NCBI RefSeq assembly: GCF_000350225.1
Contig: NW_005178773.1
Location: 169,629-233,628, forward strand
Source of the DNA: Chondrus crispus
Lineage: Eukaryota; Rhodophyta; Florideophyceae; Gigartinales; Gigartinaceae
Reading direction: 5' to 3'
Length of the DNA stretch: 64,000 nucleotides
A program made the position numbers and the translations under genes. The notes below the pieces were generated by a model that made no database searches, was not told the origin of the DNA, and saw nothing but the letters and a program-made list of their open reading frames with translations. Positions 45,085 through 53,400 of the stretch are shown here, in pieces (the first letter of the stretch is position 1; each line of letters opens with the position of its first letter).

Positions 45085-45398
45085 CTCATGAACGTGTCCG
45101 CGATTTACTCCATGGATGGGCTTTTTGATCGAGAAGACCTTGCCCTCCCCGAATATCGGGCGTTGGCCATGCCCTTGAGACAAAAATAATTCGTATGGAA
45201 AGCAAAACTTCAGACTTGAACTCTTGGTGCACTATTCACCGTTCGGTTCATGCCCATGACCACGGAGTAGCAATAAAGCTGTGCCAGAGATGGACATGTG
45301 CATTTGACTTCTACTTCGATGCCTCGTCACGAATCCTACATGTCAATGGCAGATCGCAGTTTTTTTTGGCACTTTGACGGATTCGAGAAAGATGAATT

Positions 45399-45827
45399 TT
45401 AACGAGGGATTATATTAGATGTGGAGAAACCTGAACAACAGAGACAAGGAAAGATTCTCCATAATAAATGCGGCGAAGAGTACAAGACAAACATGAAAGA
45501 CAGGACAAACATGAGAGACACGACACTGGTTGTGGCAGAATAGAAAAAACCCCCTCCCGCCCTGGAAGGCTGAAAATTGACGTTGTTTGTTGAAGTCATG
45601 CAGCAGGAGGGGCAGTCAGTATGACACTGAAGAGATCTGTATTTTTTCTCTTCATACTTTCCGGAGGGGGGATGGAATGGAAGCATGCGGGTTAGATACA
45701 TGTCGAGAGCACTCCAGAAGGGTTCCGTAAAAATTGCGTGCGTGGGTTTAGGAGAGCGCGTGGTCTTCTCTTTCCGTATGAGTGAAGCAACGAGCAGGAC
45801 AGCTGTCCAAGCGATGAGAAGGTTCAT
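45399..45827 (-). CDS. Hypothetical 142-residue protein with signal-anchor-like start
   Basis: From the internal Met at 45827 the frame starts MNLLIAWTAVLLVASLIRKE, a signal-peptide or anchor pattern, and ends in a second hydrophobic segment (VSLMFVLSFMFVLYS). Part of it (THAIFTEPFWSALDMYLTRM) lies in the stretch that resembles 29.3-29.6 kb, but the copy there is not clearly coding. No family recognised; it may be an accidental frame. Confidence 0.25.
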   Translation of the reverse strand: MNLLIAWTAVLLVASLIRKEKTTRSPKPTHAIFTEPFWSALDMYLTRMLPFHPPSGKYEEKKYRSLQCHTDCPSCCMTSTNNVNFQPSRAGGGFFYSATTSVVSLMFVLSFMFVLYSSPHLLWRIFPCLCCSGFSTSNIIPR

Positions 45828-46628
45828 TGCAGCTCGATAGAGCAGATAGATGGCGCAAATAGATGCCTTGATGTCATCAGATCGTGCACACAGTGGTTGT
45901 TTCCTTGTTGACGCCACTGTGGTGATGAGATGTCAAATGGCAGTAAAAACAAAAATATCTTTATCTCGGAATTTTCCATCGAAGCAAGATTAAGTAATAC
46001 GAGGCAACATATTTTCAAAAGCTGCGACTCCCGTCTTATTCTGCACACCCACGAATTCATGCTACACTTACAACTTACCGCAATCACATATCATGCGTCC
46101 ACCAGGTCTCGGAGCAGCAGTGGGGCGCAGATCTGGATATCTAGTGTCTATTGGACGGACGTTTTTGATCATGAGGATTTTTCCTGTCTGTCAGAGCATT
46201 AGAAAGACTCTCCTAAATACCGTGCATTCTAGGTGCCTTCAAGGGACTTGGGCATTGTTTTTTACTCTTACTGTTACTGTTTCGCGGTAACTATAGCTTT
46301 CAGTTCTCCCTCTTTGCGCCAGAAACGGCGTGGCAAAAAAGCCTCATATGAGGCGAAATCCTCAAATGAGGCGCATTGTCCAATAGACACTAGAAACTCG
46401 TCAATAGCCCTAGTCCAATGGCAATGAATGCTAGGATTGTGAGACGAGAAATTGTCACGAGTTGAAGAACGGCTCGCAAAGAAAACCAATGTTTTCGTAT
46501 TATACTCTAGGTTGAGGTGTACTCCCTGAACAAGTTGGTAGCTACCTATAACTGTCTTTCTGTGAGTACTTCTGAGCACTTGTTTCTCTCGCGAAAATGG
46601 CCTCAAAACATGGTTACACCTGTTCAAA

Positions 46629-46931
46629 ATGTCCCGAGAGAGCTCAGATTGGGGATGTATGGATATCATCTTGAATTGCAACTACGGCAAGCAATCACGG
46701 AGTGCTTTAGGAATAAATGGCTCTGGAGACGTGTTTGTGACTGCAAAATATAGCTTCCATAGCGATTTCGTAGGCATTTCGCTAGAACAACTATCACTAT
46801 ACACAGCAGTCTTTAAACGAAGAGCGGCTCCCGGTTCTTGCAATTTAAGTTTTACGCCAAGGATTTCTGAAACAGATTTGATTAAAATTGTGGAAGAAGA
46901 AATTACAGCTCTGTGGGTTGGTCACTTGTAG
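46629..46931 (+). CDS. Hypothetical 100-residue protein
   Basis: ATG to TAG frame. Its last 74 codons lie in the 572-bp duplicated segment and match 1-225. No signal peptide, membrane segment or known domain. Upstream bases resemble nothing else in the window. Confidence 0.35.
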   Translation: MSRESSDWGCMDIILNCNYGKQSRSALGINGSGDVFVTAKYSFHSDFVGISLEQLSLYTAVFKRRAAPGSCNLSFTPRISETDLIKIVEEEITALWVGHL

Positions 46932-47278
46932 AGAAGAGCACGTACGGCAAGGTGAACATGAGCAACTCTAGGAGTATTAGCATCGCTAGAAACTACCCGC
47001 CAAGTCATGGAAGGAGGACTGACGTCTTCACGTCAGCGCGGCTATTCTGTCACCCGTGCCGAGGGTTGTAGAGAAAGAGAACGAGGAGGAGAAAACGTTG
47101 GCCGTAGTGGAGGTGATAGTAATCTTTGCAACGTACTCAGGACTCATGCGTACTGCAATAATAATAACACAACCCGCTAAATCCATACCAAGATACATAC
47201 ATGCGTATCGAACATATGCAGAACTGTTTTTGTTATGCACTCAAATTTCAAATGGCCTTTGCTGTAGTTGTAAGTCGC
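46707..47278. repeat. 572-bp duplicated segment, copy 2
   Basis: See 1-572. Here the left boundary is visible only as the point where the window's other copy begins, so the duplication may extend further left. Confidence 0.9.
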
Positions 47279-47323
47279 CCCACCGGCAGATGAAAAAGAT
47301 GCAGAACGAGGCCGCGCCATAAT

Positions 47324-47582
47324 TTACCTCACGTGATGCTGCTCCATCAAGAAGAGCGTGGCGATGGTCTCGAACTCGGTGGTCACGCTGCCGAAGGCCA
47401 CGTTGACGAGCAGGCAGACGAACATGGCCGCGACATCCGCGCGCGGCGGCGTGGGGGGCGGTGGCGGCGGCACGCCTGACGGCACGTCCAGGTTTGGGTG
47501 TGACTCGGCGTGCAGCAGTCGCGGGGCGCTGCTCTCGAGTTTTTGCCCAAAACTCTTAAAACTTTTAATAATTATTCTTGTG
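47324..47582 (-). pseudogene. Fragment of a GC-rich host gene, possibly a membrane protein
   Basis: The minus-strand frame has strong GC at third positions: a proline run (GVPPPPPPTPPRAD) followed by VAAMFVCLLVNVAFGSVTTE and FETIATLFLMEQHHVR, then a stop. The end could instead be a splice donor (CACGTGAG/GTAAAT). The hydrophobic stretch resembles a transmembrane helix of a transporter-like protein, but I cannot name the family. It is cut at its upstream side by Gypsy-E, whose target duplication starts at 47583. Confidence 0.4.
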
Positions 47583-47587
47583 AATAG

Positions 47588-47917
47588 TGTTGGCGGCGAA
47601 AAGGGGGGAGGAAGGCCGCGCGCGTAGGGGAGAGAGAAAAGTTTTTTTCAGAAGCGTGAAGTTTATTGCAAGAGCGGGGGTCAGTCTGGGGTGTCGTTGT
47701 GTTCTCCCCTTGTCGCGGGGTGTCGCGGCGCGCCCCTTTCTCTTATAGAGGGGCCGCCAACATCTTCCACTTCCCAGGACCGCCGCTCTTCAAAGGGAGA
47801 TTGTCCACGTGTACACCTGGCGTACACGTAGACCAATAAAATCACCTTTTGAAGGCTTTGGTCCAGGGGCCACTCCCGGGTACTGTACCCTGTACAGTAC
47901 CCCAAATCTCCCCGACA
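47588..47917 (-). repeat. Gypsy-E 3' LTR
   Basis: 330 bp, minus-strand start TGTCGGGGAG, preceded (beyond MULE-2) by the purine tract GGGGCTGGGGAGGGGG at 49651-49668. Confidence 0.92.
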
Positions 47918-47925
47918 CGACGGCG

Positions 47926-48537
47926 AGGCGACATTCTACCGCACGGTAAATTGGGTGCATATCATACTAATTGGTTTCATACATGATGGACCAGAAAGAG
48001 GTGCCCCACCTTGCTGGCATCATGTAGCCAATCAGATGACGGGGGCCCCACCACGTCGATTGCAGCTCATTTTGGGGGGGGTTGCCCAACTTTGGCCTAA
48101 CAGAAAAGTTTGAGTGAGCGCTGTAGTCCCCAAAATGCGAAATCGCTTACAGAAGCGTGTGCACAGGAACGGTTCCCCGCACCCCTCACGGCCTCAAATC
48201 GTAGCTGTCGGGCGCCAATCAGAGGCCGCCCAGTGTCCACTACGGTGACATACAGTAACGCGCGATCACGTGATTTTGAACCCGCCATTTTGCCGCGTCT
48301 ACATTCCTCTGCTTCTCCCCGCCTCGCCCCGCACAGCTCGCCGCCATGCCCTCACCCGCTTTCGTCCTCGCCTTTCTTGGCGCCCTGCCGCTCTGCCTCT
48401 CGCAGGGCGCGCCGCAGCTGCGGGTGCGCCGCGGCTTCGGCGCCTCGCCCGCGTGCGCCGACATGCGCGAATGAAGCAGAAGGGGTCTGACGAGCTGCTT
48501 GCGGAGCAGAGTTGCAAGGGGGATTGTCGGTTTCTGG
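47926..48537 (+). repeat. MULE-2 left inverted arm
   Basis: About 612 bp, pairs with 49030-49639. It contains a promoter-like block near 48262-48300 (ATCACGTGAT, then CCGCCATTTTG) and a 42-codon signal-peptide frame. Confidence 0.9.
48346..48474 (+). pseudogene. Signal-peptide exon copy in the left MULE-2 arm
   Basis: 42 codons: MPSPAFVLAFLGALPLCLSQ then GAPQLRVRRGFGASPACADM RE and stop. It has a hydrophobic core with small residues before the likely cleavage after LSQ. The same frame sits in the right arm at 49093-49221. In this arm nothing coding follows, because the arm ends at 48537. Confidence 0.5.
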
Positions 48538-48786
48538 CGCTCCGCATTCACTTTCGTTCACCTTTTACAAACCTTACATCTACAAGCCCCACTCCGCATC
48601 ACTCTCACCGACAACCATCTAACCAACATCCACTGACTATCTAAAACAACCCACAACTCATCCCACACCGAGTACAATACACCCGATGCCCAACCATTGC
48701 TCCACAATAAAATACCTCTCCCCACCATCCGCCCCACGACCACGTCCTCGCACCGCAACCGCCTGCAAACCGCCCCCTAGCTGCGC

Positions 48787-48968
48787 CTAGTTGACGTAAT
48801 AATTTATCCCATATCCATGCGTCAAGACGAACTTCTGCTCCATCCCTGCATGGTACATGCCCTTCCCATATTCCCCGGGACTAAAATTCCCAGGGATGCC
48901 CCCGACAAACCACGTTGATCGTTCGCCACGCCCGCCCTTACGGCTTGTGCCGCCGCTGCGCCCGCGCT
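48787..48968 (-). pseudogene. C-terminal exon-like frame in the MULE-2 centre
   Basis: Minus-strand frame without its own ATG: GGTSRKGGRGERSTWFVGGI, PGNFSPGEYGKGMYHAGMEQ, KFVLTHGYGINYYVN, stop. Its Gly/Tyr-rich composition looks like protein rather than chance sequence. It lies downstream of the signal-peptide frame of the right arm on the same strand, so both could be exons of one captured gene. Unrecognised family. Confidence 0.4.
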
Positions 48969-49029
48969 AGCGACGCACCTCCACGCGTCAGCGCCATCAT
49001 CTCGTCCCCCCGCCCGCGCTTGCACGCCG

Positions 49030-49639
49030 GCAGAAACCCAAAGTCCCCTATGCAACTCTGCTCCGCAAGCAGCTCGTCAGACCTCTTCTGACTCATTCGC
49101 GCATGTCGGCGCACGCGGGCGAGGCGCCGAAGCCGCGGCGCACGCGCAGCTGCGGCGCGCCCTGCGAGAGGCAGAGCGGCAGGGCGCCAAGAAAGGCGAG
49201 GACGAAAGCGGGTGAGGGCATGGCGGCGAGCTGTGCAAGGCGGCGCGGGGAGGAGCAGAGGAATGTAGACGCGGCAAAATGGCGGGTTCAAAATCGCGTG
49301 ACTGCGCGTTACTGTATGTCACCGTAGTGGACACTGGGCGGCCTCTGATTGGCGCCCGACAGCTACGATTTGAGGCCGTGAGGGGTGCGGGGAACCGTTC
49401 CTGTGCACACGCTTCTGTAAGCGATTTCGCATTTTGGGAACTACAGCGCTCACTCAAACTTTTCTGTTGGGCCAAAGTTGGGCACCCCCCCAAAATGAGC
49501 TGCACTCGACGTGGTGGGGCCCCCGTCATCTGATTGGCTACATGATGCCAGCACGGTGGGGCACCCCTTTCTGGTCCATCATGTATGAAACCAATTAGTA
49601 TGATATGCACCCAATTTACCGTGCGGTAGAATGTCGCCT
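49030..49639 (-). repeat. MULE-2 right inverted arm
   Basis: About 610 bp, reverse complement of 47926-48537. Confidence 0.9.
49093..49221 (-). CDS. Putative signal-peptide exon in the right MULE-2 arm
   Basis: Same 42-codon frame as in the left arm, from ATG at 49221. Overlapping it, another frame continues inward (SDELLAEQSCIGDFGFLPAC, then KRGRGDEMMALTRGG), and after that the C-terminal frame at 48787-48968. The set suggests a small secreted-protein gene captured with its promoter by the transposon. The exon structure is unproven. Confidence 0.4.
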   Translation of the reverse strand: MPSPAFVLAFLGALPLCLSQGAPQLRVRRGFGASPACADMRE

Positions 49640-49845
49640 AGCCGACACGACCCCCTCCCCAGCCCCACACCCGGGCAGGGGCAACATATATACTGACTGC
49701 TGGCCGCTCCTTTGTTCCTGGTGCTCGGCTTGAGTCAGGGAACCGGCGCTCGACCTTGACGATCCAATTGACACAATTTAGTGTCACCATCGACACCAAT
49801 CCCCCAATCGCTCCACGTTGCCACGTGTGTTTCTGGAGCCTCACT

Positions 49846-49943
49846 GTAAGTATATTTCTCTAACCTTAATCCATTGTTCACACAACTTGAGTGCACATAC
49901 TAACTACTTTTTTTCATCACTACTGCACGAAGTTCGTTCATAG
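49846..49943 (+). other. Intron-like signals on the strand opposite Gypsy-E
   Basis: GTAAGTAT at 49846 (strong donor), TACTAAC at 49898-49904 (optimal branch point), a T-run, then acceptor candidates AG at 49931-49932 or 49942-49943. A TATATA motif lies upstream at about 49686. Together these look like a plus-strand transcription unit with one short intron upstream of the frame at 50069-50383. Confidence 0.5.
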
Positions 49944-50068
49944 CGTGACACAGATTCGGGCGTTTGCTTGCCATAGATACTTGACTTGATTGCTCGTGTG
50001 GCAGTACTCAGGTGGGGTTTTAATCCTCGAGTCTGCCCCTTGCAAGCGGTCTCATTTGGCATGGAAAC

Positions 50069-50383
50069 ATGAATCAAACTGTGCGTCACTCTGCATTCAC
50101 CCGGCGCGGCTGCTGCCTCGTCCTCTTCGTCAACCGCAGCGCTTCCGGCGTTGTTCTCGACGAAAGAAACATCACGGGCACTTTCTTCTACGCAGGCTTC
50201 TCCAAGGGATTGTTCTTGGCCCCCGACGGCATGCTGTCATTCACCTTTTCCCAGGAGATGAAACGAGTTATCCTGAGCATTTCGGCCCTGGTGTGCGACG
50301 CCCAGATGGCGTACGCCGCCACAGGTATCTTCTTCGTCACATGCAGATGGGTTTTCATTCCAGCTGTCGTTTCTAGTTTCTAA
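50069..50383 (+). CDS. Antisense 104-residue frame inside Gypsy-E
   Basis: Plus-strand frame located between the end of the minus-strand pol (about 50465) and the 3' LTR. It begins MNQTVRHSAFTRRGCCLVLF and shows a beta-rich pattern (ITGTFFYAGFSKGLFLAP). I recognise no family. Antisense extra frames at this position are known in some plant Gypsy lineages; alternatively it is host sequence carried by the element. Intron-like signals precede it. Confidence 0.4.
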   Translation: MNQTVRHSAFTRRGCCLVLFVNRSASGVVLDERNITGTFFYAGFSKGLFLAPDGMLSFTFSQEMKRVILSISALVCDAQMAYAATGIFFVTCRWVFIPAVVSSF

Positions 50384-50464
50384 ATGCATAAAACGGGCCC
50401 ATACATCTTACGTAGCCTTCAGCAATAACACAATTAGCTATTTTGCTACAATCCATATGCGTCT

Positions 50465-53400
50465 TCACTCTATGGTGTCCTGCTCACTTTTCCTTGCACG
50501 ATAGGGTACGAGTCGACGAGCATGAATAGGTTTCCTCGACATTCGGCCATGACGCGACTCTAACAAGTAGCGAGCGTGGCGTCCTTCCACGATTCTGCAT
50601 GGCCCGTAGAACTTTGATACGAATGCAGGCCATTTCGTGCCACCGAATGAAGTTCCACGAGCGACAAGAACTTTGTCTCCCACTTCGAAGAAGTTAGACG
50701 ACGACGCTACGAGCCTTTTTTCCACAGAGGCCCCTGAGCGAACTGCTCGTGGGACAGATCTGTAGTATAACCCCCCCCTGGGGCTTTATTTTAGATTGGA
50801 TCAACTCAGAACCGAATCGGTTACTGTAGGGCTCGATGCTCTACAGTACCACCACGTGTACGTCCGAGTACAGGGGGCGCACGTGTACACGTGTACGCGC
50901 GGGACCGAAGAACGCACACACACGTGTACTGTCAGCCCCGATGGCTGACAGTATTACAGTGTCGACCGACCGCTACAGTACGTCGCTACAGTACATCGGT
51001 ACTGTACTATTATGATAGGTTATTATGTACATTAAATATGGAGCGGACCGGCGGCGGTGGAGGAGGACAAGCACGGACTTGTCACCCACCGACCGTCAAG
51101 GTCCGACTTCCCGCTTATTCTAAGGTAGCGCTCGCTAACTACCTTAGAGCGGCACCGAGCGCGGGTTGAGGACGCGCGCGGTACGCCCACGAGTCGGCTC
51201 CGCCTCCGCCCGTCGGTACTGGATCGTTACCCAGTACCGCGCCGGGGCGTCGAGGCGTCGAACCGCTCGCGCGTACCGGCGTCCTCCCCGTTCCCGCTCT
51301 ACCACGCTACCCGGGCCCGCTGCCCGGCGCTGTTAGCTGGTGTCCTGCTTCACCCCCGTCTTCCCGATCGGACGGGGTCTCGGTCGAACTGTGCATACAC
51401 CCCTATCGCTGGGGGTGTTTATGCTACAAGATCCAGTCAGAAGCTCCAAACGACGATGATGGTCTTTGGAAGGGACAACTAGGCTTGCACCGGTTTCTGC
51501 ACTGGAATCCATCCGAGGTGGGACCCCATACATTAATTCGAAGGGCGACACGCCGTTCTTCATGGCACGTCGGCGATATCCATACAGGACCTGGGTGAGT
51601 GCTTTGTCCCACTCCATTCCAGTTCCAAGAACTGTCTTACGGACGGCAGCCTTCAAAGTTCCAACCATTCTCTCTGCTCTACCGTTAGACATGGGAGCGT
51701 AGGCGAGGACGGTGCGCCAAGTGATACCGTGTCGAGCCATGAAGCTAGAAACGGCCGAGGCTGTGAAGCAGGTAGCATTGTCAGAGACAATGGTTCTCGG
51801 AGGGCCGAATGAGTGCATGATTTCTCTCTTGACGAAGTCAAGAACCACTTGAGCAGTACTATCAGCAGTGGATAGGGCAATTGGCCATCCTGTGAGGTGT
51901 TCGACCGCAACCAACACGAAGCGATTTCCGGACGAGGTGGCAGGGAAGGGGCCAGCAAAGTCAATAGAGAAAACATCAAACAAGCTTGTGATGGGAAGGC
52001 GTAAAGTGGTCTTGTATTTGGGAATTAGACGCGCCTTCTGACACCCGTCACAACTCTTCACGTAGTCTCCTACGTCCATACAAACGGTCGGCCACCAGTA
52101 CCTTTCCGTGACAAATTGACGAGTGGTCTTCAAGTCCCAATGACCAATGTCGTCATGGAAACCCTTCAGTATCTTTTAGCGATAGGAAATTGGGGCAACA
52201 ACACGAAGACCATGAATGGTGCGGCGGAACAACTTCGACACCCACACTAGAAAGTTCTTCGCATTATTCTTCATGCGAGACTTCCTGCAATCATCCAACC
52301 CAACCGGTGTTTCGCCTTGCAGATAGGACATGATATCTTGGCAAGACTCTTCTAGATCTTCTGGAGAGTAGATCGGGGTTGCGATAGCGAGGGCAAGGTC
52401 TCCCTCTTCCTGGCAAGTGGGGTTGTCGCCGTTCTTGGGCTGAATGCGAGAAAGGTAGTCAGCTGCACTATTTGCGGATCCACAACGATATTCCGCGGTG
52501 AAGTCGTACTCGGCTAAGAAGTCTAGCCAACGAGCCAAACGACCGTGGATGTCTTTCTTGCGAAAGGCGTAACTAAGAGCCTGGTGATCCGTAACCAACT
52601 TAAAAGATGTAGACGAAAGCACGTAAACACGACATTTCTTCAAAGCAAAGATGACCGCAAGCGCCTCACGCTCACAAGCGGAGTACTTGCGCTCAGATGT
52701 ATTCATAGTACGGCTTGCGTACTGGATGGGGTGTATTTTCCCATCTTCCTTCTTTTGAGCCAACACAGCCCCGACGGAGACCGATGACGCATCCGTCTCA
52801 ACGACGAAGGGCTTCTCGAAGTCTGGGTAAGCCAAGACTGGCGGAGAAGTTAACTTTATGCGTAGTTCATCAAAGGCTTCTTGCATTTCTCCGGTCCATT
52901 TCAATCTGCCGTTTCCGGATGTAGCCGCATGGAGTACCGCAGCAATGTCCGCAAACTTGCAGATGAAACGACGGTAGTAGCTTGCTAACCCAAGAAAGCT
53001 CCTAAGTTCAGTCGCAGTGGTCGGGATCGGTGCATTCCGAATCACTTCGACCTTGCTCGGGTCAACGGCAATCCCGCCTTTGTCGACAACATGACCGAGC
53101 AACTTGATCTTCGCCTGGGCGAAGCTACACTTTGTCGGCTTAAGCTTAAGACCAGCCTCGTCAAGCACATCAAATACATGCTGCAGGTGGCGAAGATGTT
53201 CTTCTATAGTCTTAGAGAACACCACAACGTCATCGAGGTACACACACACAAACCGCACTCCGCGAAAGATTGTATCCATCATTCTCTGAAATGTCGAAGG
53301 CGCATTCATCAATCCAAAGGGCATGACTTCGAACTTATACGTCCCGTAGCGACAGACGAAAGTGGTCATTTCTTTGCAATGTTGTGCCATCCGAATTTTC

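Larger units (their letters stand above)
44992..46628. other. Upstream region of paralogue 2, part of the duplicated block
   Basis: 45590-45950 and 46415-46570 resemble 29320-29700 and 34970-35160, in the same order. One weak minus-strand frame is listed separately; otherwise no gene. Confidence 0.55.
47921..49641. mobile_element. Mutator-like element MULE-2 with about 610-bp inverted ends and gene cargo
   Basis: Inverted repeats 47926-48537 and 49030-49639 (about 95% identical), outer sequence AGGCGACATTCTACCGCACG. The 9-bp direct repeat CCGACACGA flanks it at 47912-47920 and 49642-49650. It inserted exactly at the LTR/purine-tract junction of Gypsy-E. The 490-bp centre and the right arm carry coding-looking pieces of a secreted-protein gene on the minus strand. 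No transposase. The 9-bp target and long arms fit Mutator-like, foldback-type elements; the extreme ends differ by 3 bp, so the exact termini are uncertain. Confidence 0.87.

Noticed and set aside
47358-47627. 89-codon plus-strand frame with poly-Gly
   Set aside because: Antisense of the proline-rich host fragment; it also crosses into the Gypsy-E LTR.
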